NCBI GenBank assembly: GCA_004556055.1
Contig: SFIW01000008.1
Location: forward strand, 1 to 64,000
DNA from: Planctomycetaceae bacterium
GTDB lineage: Bacteria > Planctomycetota > Planctomycetia > Pirellulales > Thermoguttaceae
Length of the DNA stretch: 64,000 nucleotides
Direction: 5' to 3'
Shown: in pieces, positions 26,312 through 33,700 of the stretch
Numbering within the stretch: the first letter of the stretch is position 1
How the letters are laid out: each line of letters begins with the position of its first letter
Notes under the pieces: model-generated
What the model was told of the DNA's origin: nothing
The model's database searches: none
What the model saw: the letters and a program-made list of their open reading frames with translations, nothing else
Made by a program: the position numbers and the translations under genes

Positions 26312-28555
26312 TCACTTCCTTGAAGAGGGAGTGGGAGGCAAGGCGTATTCGTAACCAGATTGCGCCGCGTTTGAGACGTAGTAGGGCGTCGTCGACGTAT
26401 CGCCGGGGTACGGCGATACGAGCGGATTATAGGACGACTGCGGATTCGTCCCCGTCGCCGTCGGCGCGCTGTTCGGGGTTCCTTCCGGCTGCGAGGAATA
26501 TCGGTTGTTAATCGGGGACGAACCGGGGGAGGACGCGTTTGGATACTCCATATTGTTGAAGATCGCGGCGCCAGATCGTGCGCTTGAGTCGTAGAGTTCC
26601 GCGTCGCGCGGCATATACAAGCTCTGGTCTTCGGCGGTCGATCCGTTTTGATCGTCGACGCGGGTCCACCCCATCGCGGCCATGTTCGCTTCGTTGAAGT
26701 TAAGCGCTTCCTGCATCTCTGGAGGAGGCGTCGTCGTGATATTGCCGTTGGCGTCTTGATAGAACATGCGCCCTTCCATCAACTCGGGCTGTTTTTCGAA
26801 CATTTCCATTTCGCGCTCGCGGTTATACCGAGCGCGCTCTTCGTAGGCGCGACGTTCTTGCTCGATTCGAGCGGTCTCGCGCTGATATGCGCTGGGACGA
26901 TGTTCCGCCGGTCGGACGGAGGAAGTGTTGTAGCCGCGAGAAGGGGGCGTGAAGATCGAACGTTTTGCCGTCGTCGGTTCAGGACGCGTTTGCGCAGACT
27001 GGAAGAGGACGGAGAATCCTTGCGTGAAGAGCGGGTTGAGTTGGAATTCGTTCGGATTCGTCGGCGCGGGGATATACGGTCTGGGCGCGGGCGCGGCGGC
27101 GCGTTCGACGTTCGAGACGAGGCGCACGTCGCTCTTGGCGTTGCGTAGATCGCTCGCGGGATCGAGCGTGGGGACGCTTTTCTTGGCGGTTGATTTGTCG
27201 TCCGTTCCTTCGTTGTCCGCTCCCTTATCGTCCGTTTTGTCGAGGGGTTCCGAGGCTTCCGACGCCGTATGACGGATGAGTTGAGGAGAATCCAGATCAT
27301 TCTCGTCGCTTGATTCTTTCGAATCGTCTTCCGCTGGTTCGGTAAAGGGCGCGGGCGTTTTGACGGGGCCTAGGGCTGATCGAACGGCTTTGTTGTTGAC
27401 GTCCATCGGCGAAGTTGTGACGTCGCGCCAGACGTTTCCCTCTGAGTCGCGCGCGACGGTGCGAACGTAGAAAGGCTTCATTTCTTCAGGCGTCGCCGTC
27501 CAGGAATATCCGTTTTCTTCGACGTTTAAGTCTTCCGCGATGATTGTCCAGGGGCCGTTTTCGGAGGGGCCGCGTTCAACGCTTAACGATTTGATAGAGC
27601 GCCGGTCGGCGGGATTGAGCTCCGCCGGAGTGAACCAACGAACAGTTGCCATGAGCGCGCCGCTCGCTTTGCCGACGCCGAATGAAAGATTTTTGAGTTT
27701 GCCGGGCCAGGCGATCGATTCGGCGGCTGGCTGAACGTCCTCAGTCGCGGGGGGAGTCGGCGCTTCTTCTTCGCCTTCGAAAGACGCGTTGTTGATAAGG
27801 AGCGATCCGGAGTCGTCTAAAGAGAGGGGCGGGGGCGCTTGGAGATCGTCGAGTTCAGAGAGTTCCTCGGGATCCTCCGAGGGCGCGGAGAGCGGAGCGG
27901 GCGCGTCGACGCTTCGAGCGGTCGAGACGGGCGTAAACGCGGCGTCCTCCGCCTCGTCGGAATCGTCGGCGAGCGCGAAGTTCTCTTCTTGTTCGCCAAT
28001 TCCTTGCGCGAAAGTCATCGCGCGCGTCGAGCTGAAGGAGCGCTTTCCCGATTTGAAAGTCGTCATGAGCGCAAACCAGTATTCCCCCGGATCGGGCGCT
28101 TCGAAAAGGAACTGTCTGCGCGAGTCGCGGGTTGTGACGACCGCGTAAGGATACCATGTCGCGCCTTTGTCGTACGAGCTAAGGAGCGTGATCGATTCCA
28201 TTCCGTTCGGATCGGAGCCTTGAGGAAAGACGAAAGGAAAGACGAACTGCGCGTCGTTCACAGGCGAGGGGCTACCCGATGGGGCGGGAAGCTTAAGAGG
28301 TTGACCCGCGTTGGGAGCAAAAGCCCCCGTGACGGAATCTTTATTTGAAGACGCGGAAAAACTTGCGTTAGAATTATTGCTAGCGCCTTTGTCGTTATTT
28401 ATAATAGCCTGTGCGAGAAGCGCGTTTGGACGCAGGTCTTGCGACGCAACGTCAACCGCGCCTAAAAGCGCTAGAGCAAGCATCGCGGAACGCGTAAGCT
28501 TAACGGCTCCTTTTTGAGGAGCGTTTCGACGACGTGACGAACGATTTTTCATCAT
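26312..28555 (-). CDS. Large exported low-complexity protein of unknown function
   Basis: I place the start at 28555 because GGGAGG lies 9 bases before this ATG; the open frame extends 27 codons further up without a ribosome site. The protein of 747 residues has a basic N-terminus (MMKNRSSRRRNAPQ), a signal-like hydrophobic helix (SAMLALALLGAVDVAS) and a mature part rich in Pro, Ser, Asn and acidic residues. Two regions look like immunoglobulin/fibronectin-type strands: FVFPQGSDPNGMESITLLSS with DPGEYWFALMT, and TVRWFTPAEL with PFYVRTVARDSEGNVW. The C-terminal 250 residues are disordered and rich in Tyr, Pro and Asn. A surface or envelope role is likely, but none can be named. Confidence 0.65.
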   Translation of the reverse strand: MMKNRSSRRRNAPQKGAVKLTRSAMLALALLGAVDVASQDLRPNALLAQAIINNDKGASNNSNASFSASSNKDSVTGAFAPNAGQPLKLPAPSGSPSPVNDAQFVFPFVFPQGSDPNGMESITLLSSYDKGATWYPYAVVTTRDSRRQFLFEAPDPGEYWFALMTTFKSGKRSFSSTRAMTFAQGIGEQEENFALADDSDEAEDAAFTPVSTARSVDAPAPLSAPSEDPEELSELDDLQAPPPLSLDDSGSLLINNASFEGEEEAPTPPATEDVQPAAESIAWPGKLKNLSFGVGKASGALMATVRWFTPAELNPADRRSIKSLSVERGPSENGPWTIIAEDLNVEENGYSWTATPEEMKPFYVRTVARDSEGNVWRDVTTSPMDVNNKAVRSALGPVKTPAPFTEPAEDDSKESSDENDLDSPQLIRHTASEASEPLDKTDDKGADNEGTDDKSTAKKSVPTLDPASDLRNAKSDVRLVSNVERAAAPAPRPYIPAPTNPNEFQLNPLFTQGFSVLFQSAQTRPEPTTAKRSIFTPPSRGYNTSSVRPAEHRPSAYQRETARIEQERRAYEERARYNREREMEMFEKQPELMEGRMFYQDANGNITTTPPPEMQEALNFNEANMAAMGWTRVDDQNGSTAEDQSLYMPRDAELYDSSARSGAAIFNNMEYPNASSPGSSPINNRYSSQPEGTPNSAPTATGTNPQSSYNPLVSPYPGDTSTTPYYVSNAAQSGYEYALPPTPSSRK

Positions 28556-28786
28556 AGAACGACGCCTCCCGGCGGATAATAAAGGTGAATTTTCGGTCAG
28601 ACGCATCTCGCGCGACCTTATCGTCTGAATCGACAAGAGAAGAAGGGAATATGATAATATTTCGACGAATTACTCTTGCGCAAAATAGAGAAAATAGGTA
28701 ATCTTGATTTAGAAATCGTTTTAAGTTACGATTGTTGGATGCGTTTTGTGGATCTTTTCCTTAGGGAAAGGGTCGGGTGGGGAGTT

Positions 28787-29098
28787 ATGGAACATCTTCC
28801 GGGCTTGATACTTGGTTTTGCAGGACTTGCGATTCTTATCGCCGTCGCATGGTATACCCTTGGGAAGATTCGACGCGGCGGTAAAACTGAAGCGTCGATC
28901 ACGGCGAACGAGCAGTTGTCTCTTTTCGGGAGAATGTACGAGCAAGGGGAGTTGACGAAGGAAGAATATCGCGCGATAAAGTCGGCGCTGGCGGAAACGA
29001 TATCGCTCGAGGCGGAGCGGATAGCCGCCGCGAACGAGGACGAGGCGGCGTCGCGCGCCGCGAAGCTAGAGGAGCTTTTGAACGGGCGTTTGAGATAG
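28787..29098 (+). CDS. Small single-pass membrane protein with SHOCT-like tail
   Basis: The preferred start is the ATG at 28787, after a G-rich GGTGGGGAG. The open frame continues 37 codons upstream but that part looks non-coding. The 103 residues give one transmembrane helix (LPGLILGFAGLAILIAVAWYT), a basic stretch, and an amphipathic segment LSLFGRMYEQGELTKEEY that matches the SHOCT pattern (short helix, G-x-[LI]-[ST]-x-E-E-[FY]). SHOCT modules are thought to mediate oligomer or membrane-protein contacts. An acidic Ala/Glu-rich tail closes the protein. Function unknown. Confidence 0.65.
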   Translation: MEHLPGLILGFAGLAILIAVAWYTLGKIRRGGKTEASITANEQLSLFGRMYEQGELTKEEYRAIKSALAETISLEAERIAAANEDEAASRAAKLEELLNGRLR

Positions 29099-29514
29099 TT
29101 TTATGGAATGACGACGGCAGAATAGGATAAATAGGACGCCTTTTTGTTTTTTATAGAACATATCTTTAAAAACGAAAGAAGCAGCGTCGATTATTTTTTT
29201 GTAGAAAACGTTTGAGACGGTCGATTTCCTGAAAACGCGTCTGTGGACGAGCGTTTTAACGCCGCGCCGCACGCGTCGCGCGAGAGGGTTCGCGCCGAAT
29301 GAAGATGAGAATATCGATGGAAAGAGAGTGAAAAACGACGTTTTTTCTCTTTCTTGCAACGTCTTCGCGAACAGAGCGTATAGTATACGTTGAACGCGTT
29401 TTTTCTCATTGACGGCGCCGCGCATGGAAGCGGAACGCTTAATGACTCGCGCGTTATAGGGATTCTTAGAGACGTTCGTTTTCGTGTTAAACGACGCGTC
29501 TGACGGAGGCTTCA
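29099..29514. other. Intergenic region upstream of clpX
   Basis: The 416-base region is T-rich and holds no convincing gene. A minus-strand frame of about 150 codons is low-complexity (Phe/Arg/Ser) and has no ribosome site. A possible clpX promoter is TTGCAA followed after 19 bases by TATAGT near 29355-29385, which is wider than ideal. Confidence 0.45.
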
Positions 29515-30876
29515 ATGATCGACGAACACGACGAAATAACCTGTGACGCCACGACTTCAGAGAATGTCGAGACGAACGACCAGCACGAGAAGGACGCTCC
29601 TAAGAAGAACGCCCATTGTTCTTTTTGTAGGAAAAACTACCGCGAGGTAGGCCCGCTAGTCGAAGGGCCTAACGACGTCTTTATTTGTGAAGATTGCGTC
29701 GAACTCTGTTCGAAGATTTTAGGTCAAGAACGTCGACGACGAATCGGCAAAGGGAGCGCTTTTGCCAAAACTCCCACTCCGCGCGAGTTGTTGGAGAAAC
29801 TTAACGACTATGTCGTCGGCCAGGACTACGCGAAGAAGACGCTTGCCGTCGCCGTCCACAACCATTACAAACGAATTAATTCTCTCACCGATCTCGACGA
29901 CGTCGAGCTAGGGAAGTCGAACGTCCTTTTGTTAGGCCCTACGGGAAGCGGAAAGACGCTCATGGCGCAGACCCTTGCGAAGACGCTCGACGTGCCTTTT
30001 GCGATTGGGGACGCGACGACTTTGACCGAAGCGGGTTACGTCGGCGAAGACGTCGAGAACTTGATTTTGAAGTTGCTCAGCGCCGCAGATTTTGACGTCG
30101 AATTGGCTCAGCGCGGAATCATCTACATCGACGAGATTGACAAGATCGGCAAGACGAGTCAAAACGTCTCGATTACGCGCGACGTTTCCGGCGAAGGGGT
30201 GCAACAGGCGCTCTTGAAGATGCTCGAAGGGACTATCGCCAACGTGCCGCCGCAAGGGGGACGCAAGCATCCGGAACAGCAATATATTCAGGTCGATACC
30301 TCCAATATCCTCTTTATTTGCGGCGGAGCTTTTGACGGGCTAGAAAAGATTATCGAAAACCGTCTCGGAAAGAGACGGATTGGATTTGGTTCTTCGGAGA
30401 CGGAAGATTCCGCCGACGCGAACTTTAGCGGCGTCGTCGGACGTGTCAGCGCTATGGAACGCGAGTCGATTCTTGAGAAGACGACGTCGGAAGATCTCTA
30501 TGAATTTGGACTTATTCCGGAACTTGTCGGAAGACTTCCGGTCGTGGCGTCCCTAGCGCCGCTGGGCGTCGACGCGCTGTGTAAAGTCCTTCGCGAACCG
30601 AAGAATTCCCTCGTTAAACAGTATCAAAAGCTCTTTGCGATGGAGAACGCAACCCTCGAATTTTCAGACGAGGCGCTACGCGTTATCGCGGAGACAGCGT
30701 TAAAGCGTCGCACCGGCGCCAGAGGTCTGCGCTCTATTATCGAAGAATTGATGCTCGAACCGATGTTTTCGCTTCCGGACGTGGGTTGCGGGGCGCGTTA
30801 TTACGTCACGAAGGAGATGGCTGAGGGTAAGGTTCCTGTCGAGCCGACGGTAAGCGAGCGCCTGAAATCGGCGTGA
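29515..30876 (+). CDS. clpX: ATP-dependent Clp protease ATP-binding subunit ClpX
   Basis: ClpX is a hexameric AAA+ unfoldase that recognises tagged substrates and feeds them to ClpP. The 453 residues show the N-terminal zinc-binding domain (C35, C38, C58, C61 in CSFC and CEDC), Walker A GPTGSGKT at 141-148, Walker B IIYIDEID at about 202-209, the pore-loop GYVGEDVEN, the SRH region DVSGEGVQQALLKMLEG, and the RRTGARGLRSIIEE sensor-2 block. The IGF loop that docks ClpP is present as KRRIGFGSS. The first 30 residues are an acidic extension. clpP is not next to it in this window. GGAGG precedes the ATG. Confidence 0.96.
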   Translation: MIDEHDEITCDATTSENVETNDQHEKDAPKKNAHCSFCRKNYREVGPLVEGPNDVFICEDCVELCSKILGQERRRRIGKGSAFAKTPTPRELLEKLNDYVVGQDYAKKTLAVAVHNHYKRINSLTDLDDVELGKSNVLLLGPTGSGKTLMAQTLAKTLDVPFAIGDATTLTEAGYVGEDVENLILKLLSAADFDVELAQRGIIYIDEIDKIGKTSQNVSITRDVSGEGVQQALLKMLEGTIANVPPQGGRKHPEQQYIQVDTSNILFICGGAFDGLEKIIENRLGKRRIGFGSSETEDSADANFSGVVGRVSAMERESILEKTTSEDLYEFGLIPELVGRLPVVASLAPLGVDALCKVLREPKNSLVKQYQKLFAMENATLEFSDEALRVIAETALKRRTGARGLRSIIEELMLEPMFSLPDVGCGARYYVTKEMAEGKVPVEPTVSERLKSA

Positions 30877-30887
30877 CGCCGTATCTC

Positions 30888-30915
30888 TTGAAATCGAATA
30901 GAAATTTGCTACAAT
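30888..30915 (+). promoter_or_regulatory. Candidate promoter upstream of the RpiB-family gene at 31007
   Basis: TTGAAA (30888-30893), a 16-base spacer and TACAAT (30910-30915) lie just after the clpX stop. A T-tailed hairpin begins about 15 bases after the expected start of transcription. Confidence 0.5.
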
Positions 30916-30937
30916 GATTTTCGTAGCATGAAATAGT

Positions 30938-30965
30938 GAGCGCGTCGGAAGGCGCGCTCTTTTTA
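30938..30965 (+). terminator. Terminator of clpX, or attenuator ahead of the RpiB-family gene
   Basis: GAGCGCG/CGCGCTC arms with a 7-base loop are followed by T5 and then an A/T run. It lies 60 bases after clpX but also downstream of a good promoter, so it may also act on the next transcript. Confidence 0.8.
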
Positions 30966-31006
30966 AAAAATTTTTTTTGCCAGCAGAGCGCTCAAGGAGT
31001 GTTGCC

Positions 31007-31468
31007 ATGAAAATTGTATTCGCCGCCGATCCTTTCGCGATTGGTCTTCGTAACGCGATTGTTGAACATTTGGAAAAAGCGGGCCACGAGGTGATCGACT
31101 ACGGCGCGTCTGAAGGTAATACCGACATTCAGTATTATGAGAGCTGCGTGAAGGCGTGCGAGGCGTTGCAGAGAGGCGAAGGCGAACGCGGAATCCTTCT
31201 TTGCGGCACGGGCATGGGGATGAGCGTGATCGCGAACCGTTTCCAGGGAATTCGCGCGTCCGTCGTGGAATCCGTCTTTGCGGCGCGCATGTGCCGCGCG
31301 ATCAACGACGCCAACGTTCTGTGCCTTGGCGCGATGATCTGGGGCGACTGGATGGCGTGCGAAGCGGTCGACGTCTTCCTCTCCACGAAGCTTGGCGACG
31401 GTTTGGAAAACCTCAAGGAATTCCTTGAACAGGCCGCGAAGAAGGTCGAAGCGATCAAAGGCAACTGA
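31007..31468 (+). CDS. RpiB/LacA/LacB-family sugar-phosphate isomerase, divergent
   Basis: The ATG at 31007 follows AAGGAG by 8 bases. The 153-residue protein has the RpiB fold signature: MKIVFAADPFAIGLRNAI, GHEVIDYGA, GERGILLCGTGMGMSVIANR with the expected catalytic Cys (C66), and GIRASVV. It would interconvert ribose-5-phosphate and ribulose-5-phosphate or a related sugar phosphate. The usual [RQ]-[EQ]-H-N-D-x-N block appears as CRAINDANVL, so the His used in ring opening in E. coli RpiB is replaced by Ile. Also DxHxG at the N-terminus is DPFAIG. The substrate therefore may differ from standard RpiB. A more typical RpiB is encoded at 37416. Confidence 0.82.
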   Translation: MKIVFAADPFAIGLRNAIVEHLEKAGHEVIDYGASEGNTDIQYYESCVKACEALQRGEGERGILLCGTGMGMSVIANRFQGIRASVVESVFAARMCRAINDANVLCLGAMIWGDWMACEAVDVFLSTKLGDGLENLKEFLEQAAKKVEAIKGN

Positions 31469-31780
31469 GATTAATCTCTGAAATTAAAGTGAAAAGCGCG
31501 TTTGACGGCGAGTTAAACGCGCTTTTTTTTTTCTAAGAACAGCTACTGAAGCCCGTGTTTTCTGAAACTGTGAAACTCTAGAAAAATAGGGACGATTCCT
31601 TCATTTTACCCCAAAAAGGTTTAAGCCTCGCGAGGATTTTCTCGATATAAGAGAAGTATGAAAGTCTGGCGCTATCGTCAGACGAACCGAGCGCAAGAAC
31701 TAGCCGACGCTGGAGCGTCGACCCATTGCGCTCCCGACGCGTTGTCGCGCGTCATGTTAAGGATGAAAACGAGGCCGTCA
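31469..31780. other. Gap holding a terminator and a probable leader
   Basis: After the terminator at 31492-31532 there is a palindromic CCTCGCGAGG near 31627. A GCGTC-type hairpin (CGACGCT-GG-AGCGTCG, about 31705-31720) lies in what would be the 5' leader of the thioredoxin-like gene. An ATG at 31658 is in frame with that gene, but the region up to 31780 looks like leader rather than coding sequence. Confidence 0.45.
31492..31532 (+). terminator. Terminator after the RpiB-family gene
   Basis: AAAAGCGCGTTT/AAACGCGCTTTT arms are followed by more T. A strong 12-bp stem 23 bases after the stop. Confidence 0.92.
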
Positions 31781-32311
31781 ATGTTTGGAAGGAATTCCTT
31801 TTATGCGATTGGCGTTATCGCGATCCTCTTTCTAGGGGGCTTATCCCTCCGGCAGGATCGCGAGCAACCCGAGAAGTCGTTGCATGCGAATGTCACGACG
31901 AACGTCGAGGAATCGAACGAACGCGTCGATTTCCTCTTCGATTACGACGAGGCTCTGGCGAAGGCGCGCCGTGAAAACAAGCCGGTTATGGTCTTTTTCA
32001 TGGCGGATAATTGTCGTTATAGTCGTCAGATGCTTGCGCATGCCTTTGTCGATCCTGACGTGGAACGTTTTTCAAAATCGTTCGTCTGTTTGGAGATTGA
32101 CGTCAACGAGCCCTCGAACGATCGAATTTGCGACGCGTTCGGCGTCGTGGCAACCCCAACCGTTCAGTTTGTAACATCTTACGGCGTTCCGCTGCAACGC
32201 GTGACGAAGTTGCAAAGCGGCGCCGATCTTCTTGGGCAGATGCAAATCGCTCTGACTTCTATCGCATGGCGAACCGCGCAGGAACCCGACGAGGGAACGA
32301 TCCTTCGGTAA
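31781..32311 (+). CDS. Membrane-anchored thioredoxin-like protein lacking the second active-site cysteine
   Basis: The chosen ATG at 31781 has GAGG 6 bases upstream and directly precedes a transmembrane anchor (NSFYAIGVIAILFLGGLSL). An in-frame ATG at 31658 would add 41 residues of unlikely composition. The 176-residue product then has a thioredoxin-like fold: DYDEALAKARRENKPVMVFFMADNCRYSRQML, VCLEIDVNEP, FGVVATPTVQFV with the cis-Pro. The active site reads C-R-Y-S instead of C-x-x-C, so it is not a standard disulfide oxidoreductase. A monothiol, chaperone or holdase-like periplasmic role is possible. Similar to DUF255/thioredoxin_7 proteins of planctomycetes. Confidence 0.78.
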   Translation: MFGRNSFYAIGVIAILFLGGLSLRQDREQPEKSLHANVTTNVEESNERVDFLFDYDEALAKARRENKPVMVFFMADNCRYSRQMLAHAFVDPDVERFSKSFVCLEIDVNEPSNDRICDAFGVVATPTVQFVTSYGVPLQRVTKLQSGADLLGQMQIALTSIAWRTAQEPDEGTILR

Positions 32312-32326
32312 CGACGTCTGGATAAG

Positions 32327-32349
32327 AAAAAAGCGCGGATTAACCGCGC
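32327..32349 (-). terminator. Minus-strand terminator downstream of the possible small gene
   Basis: GCGCGG/CCGCGC with a 5-base loop is followed on the minus strand by TTTTTTCTT. On the plus strand there is no T-run, so it should serve a minus-strand transcript entering from the right. Confidence 0.65.
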
Positions 32350-32384
32350 CGTTGGTAAGACCGTAATATTGAGAGTTCCTAGAG

Positions 32385-32408
32385 CAGGCATGATTTTGAT
32401 CATGCCTG
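32385..32408. repeat. Perfect 10-bp inverted repeat
   Basis: CAGGCATGAT and ATCATGCCTG face each other across TTTG. On the minus strand it begins at the stop codon of the possible small gene. It lacks a T-run and could be a stabilising 3' structure or a protein site. Confidence 0.6.
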
Positions 32409-32549
32409 TTCCGCTTTTAGCGGTTCGCCTGCGGGGACGTCGCCTACGAAATCGTATTCGAGAAGCGCCCGTCGCCTGCGCTTGCCGCCGATTTCCATTT
32501 GGAATCTGACTCTTGCTACCATCGAAAATATGAACGGCAAGCAAATCAA
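32400..32549 (-). CDS. Possible small basic protein (49 residues)
   Basis: A TTG at 32549 has GGGAGG 7 bases before it, a strong ribosome site. The reading continues as a short hydrophobic start (MICLPFIFSMVARV), a basic RFQMEIGGKRRRRALLEY segment and an acidic tail, and stops inside the hairpin at 32385-32408. A minus-strand terminator follows 50 bases later. No family is recognised, and a non-coding RNA is an alternative reading. Confidence 0.3.
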   Translation of the reverse strand: MICLPFIFSMVARVRFQMEIGGKRRRRALLEYDFVGDVPAGEPLKAEQA

Positions 32550-32644
32550 GCGGGAACCTCCCGTGCAATCATTTGTTTTGTAGCTTCCCCAACCCTTCAA
32601 CTGTTTCAAAGAAATTGGCCGTGCGCCGACGCCCTATCCCTCGT

Positions 32645-32675
32645 AAAAGTCGCGGTAGGACGCTCGCGACTTTTT
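32645..32675. terminator. Probable terminator after the 99-residue protein gene
   Basis: AAAAGTCGCG/CGCGACTTTT arms with a 10-base loop carry T-runs on both strands (TTTTTGCATTTTTC on plus, TTTTAC on minus). It lies 60 bases after the stop at 32733 on the minus strand. Confidence 0.7.
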
Positions 32676-32732
32676 GCATTTTTCTTGCTTCTCTGACACT
32701 AACAGCGCCTTAGAATTCAGAGGCCTAGTTTT

Positions 32733-33032
32733 TTACCCCAGAACTTTCTTGCAATATTCTATTTCTTCGGGGGAGAACAGAGATTGATATTCAGGTTTGC
32801 AAACGGAATCTTCCATTGTTAAATCTAATCTTCCACAAAGGAGCAGCGTGGTAAAACCGTCTGACGTCTTTCCAGTTAGAAGGGCGTCAGCGATTAGCTT
32901 CTTGGCCGTTTCAACGGCGCCATACTGGGCTAACATCTGGATAAAACGCGTAGGATTGTATCTACACTCTTTTTTTGCACGACGCATCTTGTCTCTGATT
33001 TCTTCCTCAAATCTATTTGCCAATGCTTCCAT
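32733..33032 (-). CDS. Conserved small protein of unknown function
   Basis: The 99-residue protein has a pattern I recognise from a widespread bacterial hypothetical family: YNPTRFIQMLAQYGAVETAKKLI, then SDGFTTLLLCGRLDLTMED, and a closing LFSPEEIEYCKKVL. It is predicted all-helical and soluble, with no signal or membrane segment and no catalytic motif. Relatives are found alone or as tails of larger proteins, often in genomic islands; that is recollection. The ribosome site is weak, but an upstream in-frame stop makes this ATG the first possible one. Confidence 0.72.
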   Translation of the reverse strand: MEALANRFEEEIRDKMRRAKKECRYNPTRFIQMLAQYGAVETAKKLIADALLTGKTSDGFTTLLLCGRLDLTMEDSVCKPEYQSLFSPEEIEYCKKVLG

Positions 33033-33266
33033 GGGTCTTTATAAAAGTTGAATATCGTCTATTTTGTTTAATCCTGTTTCGCAATTGCCGATTTCGTAAT
33101 TTTTCCGAGTTACTCTCTTACCGGCACACGCGAAATCGCTCTTTCTTTGTTGCTTGGGTTTCCTCGCAACGCGAGGGACGCCGAGAATCTGCGAAGGTTC
33201 ATTTTCAGGGCTTTTCGAAATCTCCTTCGCGACGAAGTCTCGCGAAGCGCGAGGGTCAAAGGCCGT

Positions 33267-33683
33267 TTATTTATCGACGACGGCGAAAGAAACGTCGCCG
33301 AATCCCGTTTGAGAACATAGGACGAGTATCGGTTCGATCGTTCCGTAAGGGACGTTCTTATTCGCGCGAATTCTCACCGACGCGTCGCGCGTCGCGCGCG
33401 CCTTTTCGCGTTCCAAACGCTCGCGTAATTCGCTCAACGTCACCCGACGCGTCCCGTAGTAAATTTCGTCCGCCGACGCGACGTTCAGAATGATTTTGGT
33501 TTTGTCGTTTTCCTCGATCGTTTCTCCCGACCGCTCTTGCGGCAGATTGAGCTCCATCGCCGATTCGCTTTGAATCATTCGACTTGACATGACGAAGAAG
33601 ACGATCAGCAGAAAGGTGACGTCGATGAGAGGCGTGATGTTGAAACTCAAGCCTCTCTTTTTCGGCTTAACGTTCAGGCGCAT
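33267..33683 (-). CDS. exbD: ExbD/TolR-family biopolymer transport protein
   Basis: ExbD works with ExbB as a proton-driven stator that energises TonB- or Tol-type systems across the envelope. The 138-residue protein has a short cytoplasmic basic N-terminus, one transmembrane helix beginning at the conserved Asp (LIDVTFLLIVFFVMSS, D21) and a periplasmic domain ending GTIEPILVLCSQTGFGDVSFAV. No exbB or tonB is visible in the window. It starts 17 bases after the tgt stop and is probably co-transcribed, reading in the order 33683 then 33267 after tgt's upstream partner is absent; the two genes lie exbD right of its own stop and left neighbour-free. Confidence 0.9.
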   Translation of the reverse strand: MRLNVKPKKRGLSFNITPLIDVTFLLIVFFVMSSRMIQSESAMELNLPQERSGETIEENDKTKIILNVASADEIYYGTRRVTLSELRERLEREKARATRDASVRIRANKNVPYGTIEPILVLCSQTGFGDVSFAVVDK

Positions 33684-33700
33684 CGTCGGGAGTTCCTATG

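Larger units (their letters stand above)
32312..32732. other. Hairpin-rich gap between two genes
   Basis: This 421-base gap contains three inverted repeats and a possible small minus-strand gene (see separate entries). It may encode a small RNA or small protein. No tRNA fits. Confidence 0.5.

Noticed and set aside
29066..29515. Minus-strand frame of 149 codons between the SHOCT-like gene and clpX
   Set aside because: Low-complexity Phe/Ser/Arg translation, no ribosome site, and it spans the probable clpX promoter.
29515..31468. clpX and the RpiB-family gene as one operon
   Set aside because: A good T-tailed hairpin and a separate promoter lie between them.
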